Of a stretch of DNA of 64,000 bases, positions 47,267 to 59,255 are shown piece after piece. Both the position numbers and the translations under genes were made by a program. The DNA comes from Lunularia cruciata. Lineage: Eukaryota > Streptophyta > Marchantiopsida > Lunulariales > Lunulariaceae. The stretch lies in the NCBI GenBank assembly GCA_948567375.1, contig OX419758.1, positions 40,191,473 to 40,255,472 on the forward strand. The letters are read 5' to 3'. Below the pieces are notes generated by a model, which saw only the letters and a program-made list of their open reading frames with translations, was not told the DNA's origin and did no database searches. Each line of letters opens with the position of its first letter. Position 1 is the stretch's first letter.

Positions 47267-48201
47267 TGTAATGTTTTGAGGACTATAGAACCCCAAAAGA
47301 AGCACAAGAGAAATACAAGGTTTTATTCCTCAATACTCTGATGCTCCAAAGGAGCACCTTATCTTTATTATATAGCAAAGAAGATTCATTCAAAGAGAGC
47401 TATACCCTTGGATCAAATACATGGATTGGTGATATGTCAATGAGCTCCACCCTTAGATTAACTATTGTAACAATATGGAGTTTAGCGACAAAGTTAGTCG
47501 GGCTTACGAAGCAGCACATAAGACAAAGTAGCCTAGAATATTCCATAAGTATCTAGGAAGCTTCTTGGGAAGCTTCCCGGCTGGCTTAGCTTGCGCCTCA
47601 AGTAAGTAGCTTCTAGAAGGAAGCTTCTAGAAGCTTCCAACTAGCTTAGCTTGCACGCCAAGTAGGCAGCTTCTAGAAGGAAGCTTCTTGAGAAGCTTCT
47701 CAAGGGCCTTGTATGCTACCTATAAATACCAAAGCCAAAGCTCATGCTAGGCATTCAGAGTTTTCCTTCATTCAAGTGTCCCAATGTGAGTTTCCATTCT
47801 CTTATTTCTCTCTTCGGATTTGGTCTTTTACAACTATATAGATTGGTGACATGTTTATCCTTGTCCTATTTGGTTGGTCAAACAAGTTTCACCAAAAGAA
47901 ATATTTGGGGAATCTTCCTATCGGAAAGTAAGGTACCATTGGACAGATCTCAATGAGACAAGTGGGAGGAGGGTATCAAAGAAATTCCTTTTCCATCCTT
48001 ATGAAACCTTTTTGAGGCCTAATTCATTTGTTTAGGCCATTGAAATTGACTCTCAAGTTTTCATGGTGATTTTGACCTTTGCACTATCAATAGAAGTACT
48101 CTTTGGTGACACCTCTATGTTAGACTATTGTATAACATCCCTAAAGATATTTCTAAGCCAATTTCCATCTCTAGATAATCTATCTAGCTAATGGTATTAC
48201 A
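47267..48201 (-). repeat. 3' LTR of the family B element (with nested insertion)
   Basis: About 563 bp of LTR once the family A insertion and its duplicated target are set aside. It has one copy of the ~156-bp unit. On the minus strand it starts TGTAATACC, and its TATA-like TATATAATAAAG box lies close to the far end. Confidence 0.85.
47466..47832 (+). mobile_element. solo LTR, family A, inside the family B LTR
   Basis: 367 bp, TGTAACAATA...TTTTACA, with a perfect 5-bp duplication ACTAT (47461-47465 and 47833-47837). It is shorter than its relatives but keeps the 18-bp heat-shock consensus at 47620-47637 and GAAGCTTC pairs next to the CTATAAATAC box. It is younger than the element it sits in. 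Confidence 0.95.
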
Positions 48202-48282
48202 AAGCTCCTTCCATTTAAGACAACATCCACACTGCAAAATTGTTGCTCAAAAGATTACACTAACACTAGTGCATTGGTCAAG

Positions 48283-49032
48283 TTAGCTATGGCTCCCATG
48301 GTGCATCATACAAAGAATACTCTTTCCAATGTATGAGATATTCCACATGTGGATGGCAGGCACCACAAATGTATTTTTGGAGAATGAATTCTCCCGAATG
48401 GATAAATTTTTATGAGAAAAGACCATAGCTAAGTACAATTGAGTTGATTGTGGAGCAATCACATCCTTGGTCGTAAGACATACATAAATCAGTTTGTTGA
48501 ATTGGTGTACAAAGACTACAATGGAGTCAAAACCTGAGGTTGTCTTGGGTAATTCATAAACCATATCCATGTTGACTCACTCCCAATGTTGTGTAGGAGT
48601 ATGGAGAGGTTGAATCTTGCGATAGCCTGATTAGAGGCTTTATTTTTTAATAGAGTAGGCAACTCCAAACATACTCCATCACATTGTTGCTTAACTTGGG
48701 CCAATAGTAATAGCATTTGATTGCATCTAAGATCTTGTCCACTCCAACATGACTTGCAATGGTAGAATGATGAAATTTTGCTAGGATGGTGGTTCTTAGG
48801 TTTGGAGCATCCAGGATCCATACTTACCATCATGAAAGGTGAGTCCTTGGGTATTGGTTATACCTTTGGATGATTGTGCTCTTACAAGTTGTGGGTAAGT
48901 CTTCATAGCAATAAGAATCCTTGGCCAAGAATCTAGGTTCATCTTGATCTCTACAACTAGATTGTTCTCCATAAGCATTTGGATAAGTGCATCTACAAGT
49001 TGCTTCTTGCCTTCCACATATATGATCATCAT
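48283..49032 (-). pseudogene. integrase remnant, family B element
   Basis: Minus-strand frames 48796-49032, 48516-48833 and 48283-48570 cover the zinc-binding region (HCKSCWSGQD) and the start of the core (MDMVYELPKTTSGFDSIVVF, then YLAMVFSHKNLS). Broken. Confidence 0.75.
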
Positions 49033-49056
49033 GTTGACCTGTCGTCTACACTCTAC

Positions 49057-49620
49057 TTAACAAATGTATTGATGGGATAGATATTGTTGTGTCTTGAGGT
49101 AGACTAGTGGTTTGTGGTCTATTTCCACTACAAATGCCTTCTCACCAAGATAGTGCTTCCAATGCTTGATACAAGGACAATAGCTAGATGTTCTTGTTTG
49201 GTGATGTGAAAGTTGCACTCTATTGATAACAACTTTGAAGAGAAATATGCACTCTATTGATAACAACTTCCAAGAGAAATATGCAATGGAGTGCCATCCA
49301 TCACTCTATTATTGTTATTAGATTGCTCCTATTGCAATGCTTAATGCATCTATAGCCAACTTGATTGGATGTGTTGAGTCATACCATTTCAAGATTAGTG
49401 CATGTAATAATACATCTTTCAATTCCTAAAAGGCCTATTCTTGTATGGTTTCCCGCATCCATTTCTTTTCCTTGCCAAGTAGTGTTGTTAGGGGTTGTGT
49501 AACCTTGGAGAATTTTTTGGCAAATCAATTATAGAACCTAATCAATCTCAAGAAACTCTTGAGTTGAGTCATACCTTTTGGAGCACCTCATTTTTAAATG
49601 ACATTTATTTTATTGTTAAA
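49057..49620 (-). pseudogene. RNase H remnant, family B element
   Basis: The minus frame 49057-49266 reads IKHWKHYLGEKAFVVEIDHK, then PLVYLKTQ. This is the W-R-H-Y-L...T-DH-K-PL block of Ty3/gypsy RNase H. Broken. Confidence 0.75.
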
Positions 49621-49649
49621 ACTTGGATACCTTTTTCATTTACTCTATA

Positions 49650-50423
49650 TCCCAAGTATCTACTTTAGACTTGCCAAACTTGCACTTTGAAACTTTGGAA
49701 TACAACTAGTTTTGTCACAAAATCTGTAGACTTCTTGTAGATGTTGCTTGTGCTCTTTCATTGTCCTATTGTAGACTAAGATGTCATCAAGGAAATAATA
49801 ATACATTTGTCCAAGTGTGGACAAAATGGGTCATTCATCAAACTCATGATAGTTTTTGGTGCATTGGTGAAGTCAAATGGTATCAATAGGTACTCAAAGT
49901 GACCATACCTTGTTTGCAATGCAATTTTGTATATATCTTCCTCCATTATATTGATTTGGTTATAATTGCTCTATAGATCAAGGTTGATGAAGTGTTTTTC
50001 CCCATTGAGTTGATCAAATAGGGCATCCATACAAGATAATGGGTATTTGTTCTTCCTATTTGCTGATTTAGGCCTTGATAGTCAGTGCATGTTTGCATTG
50101 TACCATCCTTCTTCTTCACAAACAAGACAAAAGTTCCATATGGTGATACACTAGGTTGGATAATTAGGTTTCTACAACATATCCTTGATTTGAGCCTTGT
50201 AAACCTGCAACTCATGAGGTGATAGTCAATATAGGGCCTTCCAAGGAGATGTAACCACAAGAAGTATCTTGATTTTTGTATCTACTCTCCTGTTTGGTGG
50301 TAATCTTGAGGGTAAATCATCAAGAAAGGCATCTTGAAACTCATTGACCACATCTTTTAGATTCTCAAGAATTTTTCCATCAAGTTGTACCTTTGAACTT
50401 CTCTTATTAGACCCATACAACAT
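49650..50423 (-). pseudogene. reverse transcriptase remnant, family B element
   Basis: From VVNEFQDAFLDDLPSRLPPN (50226-50423) through VSPYGTFVLFVKKKDGT and CTDYQGLNQQ (49946-50260) to a YYFLDDILVY catalytic box near 49770-49805. Standard Ty3/gypsy RT order. Broken. Confidence 0.85.
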
Positions 50424-50479
50424 CTATCTATCTTATTGATAGTTATTGTCCTTATGATATAGAGAGATAGTTTTTGCCT

Positions 50480-51210
50480 TTAGGACCTTTCTCTATCTCT
50501 AATTATTTTCCAGTGGCTAGTTCTCACTATTTTACTTCTCTAATCTACCATGGAGTTGTAGTGCTCCATCCACGACATGCCTAAGATAACATTATAATGA
50601 GCTAACCCTATCACTCACCACTCAATTTTTTCCTAATACTTATATTATTACTCTCCTATAGAGAATGCTACATTTTAAGGTAACAACTCAATCCTCTTTG
50701 TCTGACCATTAGGTTACTCTACTTCTTCATTATCATTCTTCTCTAGTTTCATCTCTCACCTTATTGCAAAATAGCGAGGCAAGAAATTCTCTACTGCTCC
50801 AAGGTCTATCAATACTCTCACTTGATTGCCTTCTATGACTCCATTTCCAATAGTCAATTGTACATTTGTCTTTCTCAACCTTTTTGCACTTGTCTTTTTC
50901 CTCTAGAGAACCTTTTTGCACTTGTCTTTTTACTCTCCTATAGAGAATGCTACATTTTAAGGTAACAACTCAATCCTCTTTCTCTGACCATTAGGTAACT
51001 CTACTTCTTCATTATCATCCTTCTCTAGTTCCATCTCTCACCTTATTGCAAAATAGCAAGGCAAGAAATTCTCTAATGCTCCAAGAAATTCTTTATTGCT
51101 CCAAGTTCTATCAATACTCTCACTTGATTGCCTTCTATGACTCCATTTCCAATAGTCAATTGTACATTTCTCTTTCTCAACCTTTTTGCACTTGTCTTTT
51201 TCCTCCCCTT
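50480..51210 (-). pseudogene. protease region of the family B element, with a direct duplication
   Basis: VRVLIDLGAVENFLPRYFA on the minus strand marks the aspartic-protease loop. The same ~280-bp segment occurs twice in direct order between about 50650 and 51205, with small differences. Broken. Confidence 0.75.
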
Positions 51211-51299
51211 GCTTTTACTCCTCTATATTGAGCCAATAAGGCCACAAGGTGAATTTACTAGTGATCTTTGTTTTCCAATGTGATTTCAACATCTTCTTC

Positions 51300-52300
51300 T
51301 TTGATTTGTCTCTCCAGTTTGTTCAAAGGCTGCTTGTATGGAGGCCAAAGGTTCTAAAAAGAAAGGCACAATAATTTATGGCTATATGCACAACTTGACT
51401 ATAATTTTTACCATATTATTCTTCTACTTGAGCCTCTTCTCCTTGAGTGGAATCCATCTCTCCTTGGAGTGATTGTGCTCCTTGGTCTAAACAACAAATG
51501 TTGCACAATTCCCTAGGAATTGGTCCACCAAAGTGCAATGTTTCAACCCAATAGTGTTGCATCTGGACTACCTTTCACCTCCTCTGCATGCTCTTGCTAT
51601 TACTTAAGCACACACAATGGCTTAAAAAATGGTGCAAGGATTTTGTACCATTATCTCTTGGCAAATTTGCTCTTTTAACCTCCATTTCAAATTTTCAAGA
51701 GCTTCTATTGGGCTCATATTGGACATCATGACCTACAAATCAGGAAATGCCTCTACATATTCTTATATCTTGTTCTTGTGCTTCAACTTTCATAGTCAAG
51801 TTCAAGCTATTTGCATAAATTCCACATATTGGAAATTCTTTAGTAGCACTTCTTGCATTGCCATCCAAGTGATATCTCTTCTCTTTGCCTACATTGATTA
51901 TTCCCAAGCATCATACCAGGTGAGTGCTTTATTGGTCAAGTATTCACATGCAAACATGCATACATTGATTGGTGATCTCAATTGTGGATAATCAAAAGTA
52001 TTGATTTATTCTTGAGATCTAATTTTCCACTACTCTCATGGAAATGTTGCCTCTTGTAAGGCTTGACATTGCATATCTTCTTCATCCATAATAAAAATGT
52101 GGTTTCATTGTTGATCAAGATTGGTGTTATCAACATGAATGACTCTCTAGGTACTTTGGCCGCTATTATTGGATTTTCATATGATTCTCCTTCTTGGATT
52201 ACATGATAATTGGTACATACTTGACTTTGTAATGTTTCTATTGTCATCTTGATTTCCCAAAAATTGTTCAATATCCTTTGCATTCCTTGCATTAGATCTT
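51300..52300 (-). pseudogene. gag remnant, family B element
   Basis: The minus frame 51978-52292 starts MQGMQRILNNFWEIKMTIET. The region has the place and hydrophilic character of gag, but only weak motif support. Broken. Confidence 0.5.
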
Positions 52301-52911
52301 ACAACTATGGTTCCATGATTTGTACACATGTCAAATGCTCAATCAATACTTTTTGCTTCAATAGATGGTTAATATGATCACTTGGGAAGGAGTATAGACA
52401 ATTGAGATAACCATAGGAACTTAGAGGCTATCACTTATTGATAACATTTCTAACCAAAATTGCGGACTCTAAAATCCCTAAATATCACTTCAGGTCTAAC
52501 TAAATAATGGATTTCTACTTCAATGTTGAAAGGGAGAAATTTTTTGTATTCAGATCCATTGCATCACAATAGAATGTAAACTTTCAAATCCTACTCTATG
52601 TCATATTTCACCACAAATAGAATCATAAGGTTTGGTGAATTTAGTACTACGTCCATGAATTCCACTCCAAAATGGTAAACAAGATATACTTTCACTTGCT
52701 CATATTGGATATATATATTCTTGATGTGGAATGGATTCAATAAAGAAATGTGAAGTACATGAAATTGCCCTCTAGGAGCATTCATCCCATCCTCTCTCTC
52801 TCAAAAAACCCAACCTATTGATTGAATTACTTTTACTTACCTCAAAATTACTCAATCTTAGTTGCTCTTGTTATCCACTCACTTGGATTAAAACACCTAC
52901 TTTTATACTCT

Positions 52912-53506
52912 TGTAATATTCTAAGGATAGATGAAACACAAGAGAAGAAACACAAGAGAAACACAAGGTTTCATTCCTCAATACTAAGATGTCCCAAAGA
53001 AGCACCTTGTCTTTATTATATATCAAAGATGATCCACTCAAAGAGAGCTACATCCTTGGATCAAATGCATAGATTGGTGACATGTTAGCAAGCTTCACCC
53101 CTAGATTAGATATATGGATTGTCACTATTTGGTTGGTCAAACAAGTTTGACTAAAGGGAATTTTTGGGAAATCTTCTTGTAGGAAGCTCAAAATAGCATG
53201 GGTAAGATATTGTTGGAAAGATCTTGATTAGACAAACAATGGGGGAGAAACCAATACCTCTTCTTCCTTTTTCAAACCTTTTCATGGTCTAATTCATTTG
53301 TTTAGGCCTCCCAAATTAGCTCTAATGTTTTTAGGGTGTTTAGGGTTTAGGGTTTAGGGTTTAGGGTGGCTTCTGCCCTATTAATAAGAGTACTCTTTTG
53401 GTGACACCTTTGTCTGATCTACTTAGACCATTATATATAGCATCCCTAAAGATATTACCACAACAATTTTCACCTCTAAATAATCTATAGAGCTTATAGT
53501 ATTACA
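52912..53506 (-). repeat. 5' LTR of the family B element
   Basis: 595 bp with one copy of the ~156-bp unit. It carries an interstitial TTTAGGG tract at 53339-53367 that the partner LTR lacks. Confidence 0.85.
53339..53367. repeat. interstitial plant telomere-type repeat
   Basis: Four consecutive TTTAGGG units in the family B 5' LTR, with one more imperfect unit just before. The corresponding place in the 3' LTR and the solo LTRs lacks it, so it arose after insertion. Confidence 0.9.
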
Positions 53507-54033
53507 TTGCATTTACAATTTGAAGCATTTACAATTGGAAGCATTGGGCCTTGTATGCAATATGGTGGTTGTAATGGATATTAATACTATAAAATGTGCA
53601 ACCTCTTCTACTTGAAATTTTCTTACAATCTTAGACTCTCAATCTTGTGAATGTCTTGACCCTCTATAAGAAGTGTTATCCAAGAATAGAGTTTCACAAA
53701 GCCTTCAATCTCTTGATCCTTTATCATAAGAATTGTCAAAGAGTTATATGCAGCCACCTCCAATGGTTGTAGTGAAGTAGTTAGCTTGACTTGTCTTGAC
53801 ACACAAGGAGCAAAGATGAAAATTAATAACTATTGAGGACAAGCTTAATAGTATATATCTACACTATGCAAGAATGGATAGGTCATTACGTAGTAGAGCA
53901 AATATTGCTCCACTTGCTCTTGTAACTATAGGAGTAGAGAATGATTTTGCAAAGATGATGTTGAAAGAAGACTTTTCTTCCAAAGTCATACCAAAATCCC
54001 AAGTGCATCCAATGCACTATCATGCTAACAAAG
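53507..54033. other. unassigned spacer
   Basis: Begins with a near-repeat of GCATTTACAATT(T/G)GAAGCATT. Nothing else is recognised. Confidence 0.4.
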
Positions 54034-54495
54034 TGTAATACTATTAGCTAGACATAATATCTAGAGGTAGAAATTGGCTTGGTAATATCTTGAGTGATTT
54101 TATATATGATTTTCTAAGTAGATCAAATAGAAGTGTCACCAAATAATACTTCCAGTAATAGGGTAGAAGTCAAAAACACCTTAAAAACTTCAGAGCCAAT
54201 TTTGGAAGCCTAAATAGATGAATTAGGCCTCCAAATCTAAAGGAAAATTCTCCTCTCAAGAGGGAATACATTGCCTTCTCCCCCTGTTTTTCTCATTGAG
54301 AGATTCCTAATGGTACTTCATCCATATACTTCTGAGCTTCTTATAGTAAGATTCTCCAAAGATTACCTTTGTTCAAACTTGTTTGACAAACAAAATAGGA
54401 CAGGGATCAACATGTCACTAATCCATGCAACTAATCTTAGGTTAATTACTTGCATATATTTCTCTTGGGAGTTTTCATGTCCTCAAAATATTACA
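54034..54495 (+). mobile_element. solo LTR, family B, one-unit type
   Basis: 462 bp, TGTAATACTA...AATATTACA, in the orientation opposite to the full element. It aligns with the family across its length but is short. No target duplication was found. The frame 54271-54501 belongs to the LTR. Confidence 0.75.
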
Positions 54496-56489
54496 CCATG
54501 ACACATATGCATCAAGAAGGTTTGTTGAAGGTTTACTTTCTACTACTTTTCCAATTTTTCATAAACTCAACACACAAGAATTAGAGTATGTTGCTTATGT
54601 ACCATACTCCAAAGACTTTAGAGTTGACCACTTGTAGGAGGAAAGTAGAATTGAGGACGTGCACAAAGAGAGTAGAAGTGAACAAGAGGAGGAACAAAAA
54701 CAAAGGCACAAGGAAGAGAGCACAACTCCATCACATCCAAATCCAGAGTATCACTCTACCATGTGTGAACCCTTGAGCCGCTAAAGGAGATCAAGAAAGA
54801 GTAAGGGAGCTCAATAGAAAGAATGATGGAGTTGGGCAAGAGAGTGAATCTAGGAAGAGAAGAAAGATCTCTTGAGTGAAGACTCTTGCCTCATCCATAG
54901 TGGTTGCATTTGCATATGATCTTTCATGTGTTATAAAACTAAGGACATAAATTTTCAAAGCTAGGGAGAGATGCAGGCTTGCAAAAATTGAATCTCAAAG
55001 ACTTGCCAAGATGAAGAAGTTGAGAATGAAAGTGAAAGAAAGAAAAATAAATTTAATTCCAAGAATGAGAAAAGACTTGCCAAGATGGAGAAGTTAAAAA
55101 TAAAAGAAAAGAGTGCTAAGTCCAAAAGGTTTCAAAAGGCATATATAGAGTTAGCAAAAGTAGGGAAAACCTTAGAAGAATAAGGAGCATCATGAGCTCC
55201 ATGAGTATGGTTCCAAGCTCAGATGAGATCCTGTCCCATGTAGACAATATTGAAAGCTTGTCCTATATAAAGAACAATGAGTGATGAATAATATGTGAGT
55301 TCTAGGACTAAATGAAAATTTTTCACACTTTTATTACCTATATACTATATAACTTGAGTGAATCCACTTAAATATATAATGTTTTGCTCAACCTTCCCCT
55401 CGGTGCATCTACTTTTTTGATTTGCTTTGTTCAGGGAACTTTTTGTATTCTATCCTATGCTTGCATCACTTTGTTGATTTGTTTGGTTAATCCAATCCTT
55501 GCATTGCTTTGTTAATTTTCTTGGTTAAAGGAATGTTTTGTATTCAATTTTTCAGTTTATTGTGTATTAGTTGGTTTATAGTATACTAAGAATGCAAGGA
55601 TAGAGCATTCTTAACTCCTTAGTTCAAGAGTCTGTTTGAGGGTTCAAGGGTGACTCTTCACCCACTAGGTTTGAGGGTGACTTTTCATCCTCCTCACCAA
55701 AACAATCACACTTCCATCTTGATATTTTACACTCTTAAGAAACTTCACCTTGCCAAAATTCCCAATAAGAACTTCATGCTCAAGCTACTCTAGCCAATAC
55801 CAAAACTAAATTGAGACAAGAGAAGAAACACCCCATTGCTTTCTTTTAAAGTTTGCACATTATTTGATAGAGATTTGGAGGGTTTGAAAGATAAGAAAGA
55901 GATAGGTAAAGACCATAGGTTAAGGTTCAATTTTTGAAACTTAGTTCAAGTATTTGATCCAAACATACAAATTTTTGTGATCCACAAGAGGTGGTTGGTG
56001 GTGGAGAATGTACACATAGAGAGGAAGAGTAGAAAGAAGAGATAACTTGGAAGTGGAGTAGAAGAAAGCCTATGAATATAAAAGAGAAGAGAAACCAAGA
56101 TCAAAGAGAAAAAGTAGAATTCTCATAAGAAACAAAAACAACAACCAGAAACATAAACATAAACACATAGCAATGCAAGTATACAAGAAAGTAGGGGTTG
56201 AGGATGAGGTGCAGAGGGGAGGAGAAACAACTAAATGACCCTAGTTGGTGAAATTGAATACCTTGATTGATTACATACCCTATGTGAAATGGTTTTGGAT
56301 GGATAGAACATACATCAAGGAAGCAATAGAGAGAATACAAAAGATTGATTTGGATGCATTGGAATTGAAAATCACTCTCATGATGGAGTATTCCCAACCC
56401 CATGTAAGTTATTTTTAGAAATTATGTCTTTAATTTTACAACTCTTGTCTTTGATTTTATAATTCTAGCTTCTTGCTTTGTGCAAAACT
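54496..56489. other. unassigned, lysine-rich frame remnants
   Basis: Between 54580 and 55200 the plus strand encodes broken basic sequence (MEKLKIKEKSAKSKRFQKA near 55085-55145) similar to the minus-strand stretch near 39120. From 55200 to 56490 nothing is recognised. The minus frame 56101-56403 lacks motifs. Confidence 0.3.
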
Positions 56490-57416
56490 CACAAAAGGTG
56501 CCTTCTCAAACATTTAAGCATGTAGTCTGCACAACATAGTGGTTTGCATGGCCAAGCAGTTTGTGCACACCTATGGTTTGCATGCTAGAGCAAACAACTA
56601 GGGAACATGGAACATGAACTCTTATAAAACATAAAACACTTTTTCTGCTAACAACAATGTTTTCTGAAATATCTCTAGGGTCCACTATTTGACCACCTCA
56701 TGCAACAAATTGTTAGCACATATGGGTGAGAACATTCCAAGAAAATTAAGTAAATTTGGCTAAACAAGTTCTTGTGTTATGATATGCCGGTTGCTTTGTG
56801 TACAAAATTTTCTTGGACATGGAACAAGGATACTCACAATTGGGAGTAGTAGAGGGCAAACATTTGTTATCAATATTGAGATGATACAAGAGGCTCTTTT
56901 TTTTGCCTATGAGGAGCACTCCAAGGAGAAAAACAATCCTTTAGAGTTTGGTTGATGATTGGTTTCTTGTCAAGACCACACGACCAAGAGATATTTAGCA
57001 CAACATTGTGCATATCTTTCATTTAAGCCTTTCTTTTAGATGTTATTTTCTATTTTCATTCCCTCTAGGTGTCCCAAAGTAATACATAGGAATGTCACTT
57101 TGATAATGAAGACCAAGATGGAGCACTCTGCCTCTATATCTTATGATTGGGTAGAGCTTATTGTATTTTTTGTTGAGGTGGAGCTAGTTATAGTTCATAG
57201 GTTGCTTCACCACCCAAGGACAAGATGCTCTTGTGTGACTCATGTAGGGCAGGTCCTTACATAATTATTCATGGGGAGAGGTATGGTGGGTGAGGAAGAG
57301 CTTCTATATGGCCCACAAGAGACCAAGGAGGTTTATCCTATTGAATGTGAGGACAAAGGAGAAGAGGCACCCAATGATCATGATGATTTTGACAATGAAT
57401 GAGAGTGATTTGAATG

Positions 57417-57420
<4 letters not shown>

Positions 57421-57473
<53 letters not shown>
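57421..57473. repeat. (TA)n microsatellite
   Basis: 26 uninterrupted TA units; the YIYI frame over it is an artefact. Confidence 0.95.
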
Positions 57474-57476
<3 letters not shown>

Positions 57477-58450
57477 AGAATATTTATTTATTGGCGTATT
57501 TATGATGAAGCATAATAGACTTTGAATATTAATTAGATAGTTCATGGATATGATTTTTGATATGAACTTGATAGACTTGACTTGATACCAAAAACTTGAT
57601 AGTCTTGGCTTGAACTATATTCATACACTTGATCATGATCATATGTAGATTTTATGTACATGTCATCATTCTTTCCATGAGACCACCTTCCTTTCATATT
57701 CTCCTCATTAGGTGACTCTTGCATATAGATATATGAGTACCTAGATAGAGCATGTACATGATGGCATGGCAACATGGCAGTTTCTCACACTCATGTGCAT
57801 ACTTAGACCAAGCATGTACACTTCCCTAGGCAGTTTCCTCACACATATATGAGTACTTCGACAAACCATGTACATGATGGGGTTAGGAGATACATTTGTG
57901 CAAGTCAAACTTTGTTGACTCTCATAGGTGGACTAAGGGAGGAGCCTTATTTGCGAATTGAGGAGGACATTGTATCATGGAGACCTCACACAAGTGATGA
58001 TCTTGCCACCCCTTTGCACTTTAGAGGTACATGCTATGAAGCTTGGCGGCTTCAAGAGAGGAAGCAATGTTTGCATGATGAGATATTGAGGCTCACAAAG
58101 CTTAGACAAAGAATGAGCATGTCTAGAGTATTTATCCTATGTGTAATTCTCTACACCAGTTTGAGGAGGAGGATTCTAGCATTGGATTTATGTTATTTGG
58201 TTGAGTTGACTTTAGACATCCTACTAGTCTTATGTTATCTCCATTCTTGGAGTGGTGTGGAGACTAGTATGAGAGGATCTTGTTATTGTAGGGCAAGTAG
58301 TACTTCATGATATATCCCACATCCTAGATTCAAGGAGTTCATGGAGTATTGTATCACAAATTTTGAGGTAATCTCTTGGATGAGCGGTCCAAAGAAAGAG
58401 GTAGAGGTCCTATTGCAATCTTTGTGGGACCTAGGTTTGATCCCATACGG

Positions 58451-59255
58451 TGTAATACCAAGGGTTAGCCATATGATCTAGATGTGAAATTTAGTTTGGT
58501 AACATCTAGAATGATGTTATACATGATGGTCAAAATAGATCAGATAGAAGTATCACCAAAAGAGTACTTCTACTAATAGGGTAGAAACCGAAATAGACTT
58601 GAGAACCTTAGAACCAATAGCTAGACATATGATTTAAAGGTGAGAATTGGTTTGGTAACATCTGGAAGGATGTTACACATGATGGACTAAACAGATCAGA
58701 AAGAGGTATCACCAAAAGGGGACTTCTACTAATAGAGTAGGAACCGAAATATACCTGAAATCTTTGAAGGCAATTTCGGAGGCCTAAACGGATGAATTAG
58801 GCCTCAAAAATGTGCAGATTCCCCCCCCCAACGGAGGAAAGGCTGGCCTTTCCCCTGTTGGGGGGGGAATCTGCACAGGGGGGAGGAAAGGCTGGCCTTC
58901 CCTCCCCCTTGGTTTGTCTCGTCGAGAGCTTTCCAACGGTACCTTACTCATGTGATTCTGAGATTCCTACAGGAAGATTCCCTAAAAGATTCCCTCCGGT
59001 CAAAGCTCGTTTGACCAACCAGATAGGACCTAGACCAGATAGGACCTAGACCAGACAGGTCACCCATCCAAGTCAGTAATCCAAGGGTGGAGCTTGCTGA
59101 CATGTCACCTATCTATGTCCCTAATCCTATGGTGGAGCTTCCTTGGAGGAGATCCTCTTTGTCTATATAATAAAGAGAAGGTGCTCCCTTGGGGCATCGA
59201 ATGTTTGAGTGTGCAATCTGTGTTTTCTCTCTTCTCTTGTCCTTGGAGCATTACA
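58451..59255 (+). mobile_element. solo LTR, family B, two-unit type
   Basis: 805 bp, TGTAATACCA...GCATTACA, with TACGG (58446-58450) and TAAGG (59256-59260) as likely target duplication. Unit D copy 1 is continuous across the matching place (near 37320). The 156-bp unit occurs twice. A local C/G-rich direct repeat (GGAGGAAAGGCTGGCCTT) lies at 58830-58895. A TCTATATAATAAAG box about 85 bp from the end supports plus orientation. Confidence 0.85.

Larger units (their letters stand above)
47267..53506 (-). mobile_element. family B Ty3/gypsy element, complete layout
   Basis: A minus-strand element of 6.2 kb. 5' LTR at 52912-53506, then gag, protease, RT, RNase H, integrase, a purine tract at 48202-48215, and 3' LTR at 47267-48201. 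It is the only full-layout copy of the family whose solo LTRs sit at 26809, 35105, 54034 and 58451. Its 3' LTR contains a family A solo LTR (47466-47832). An internal direct duplication of roughly 280 bp is present in the protease region. No clear target duplication remains and no chromodomain was recognised. Coding parts are broken throughout and the LTRs differ clearly, so it is old. Confidence 0.85.

Noticed and set aside
53339-53367. TTTAGGG tract as a chromosome end
   Set aside because: Only four units, inside an LTR, with continuous retroelement sequence on both sides.
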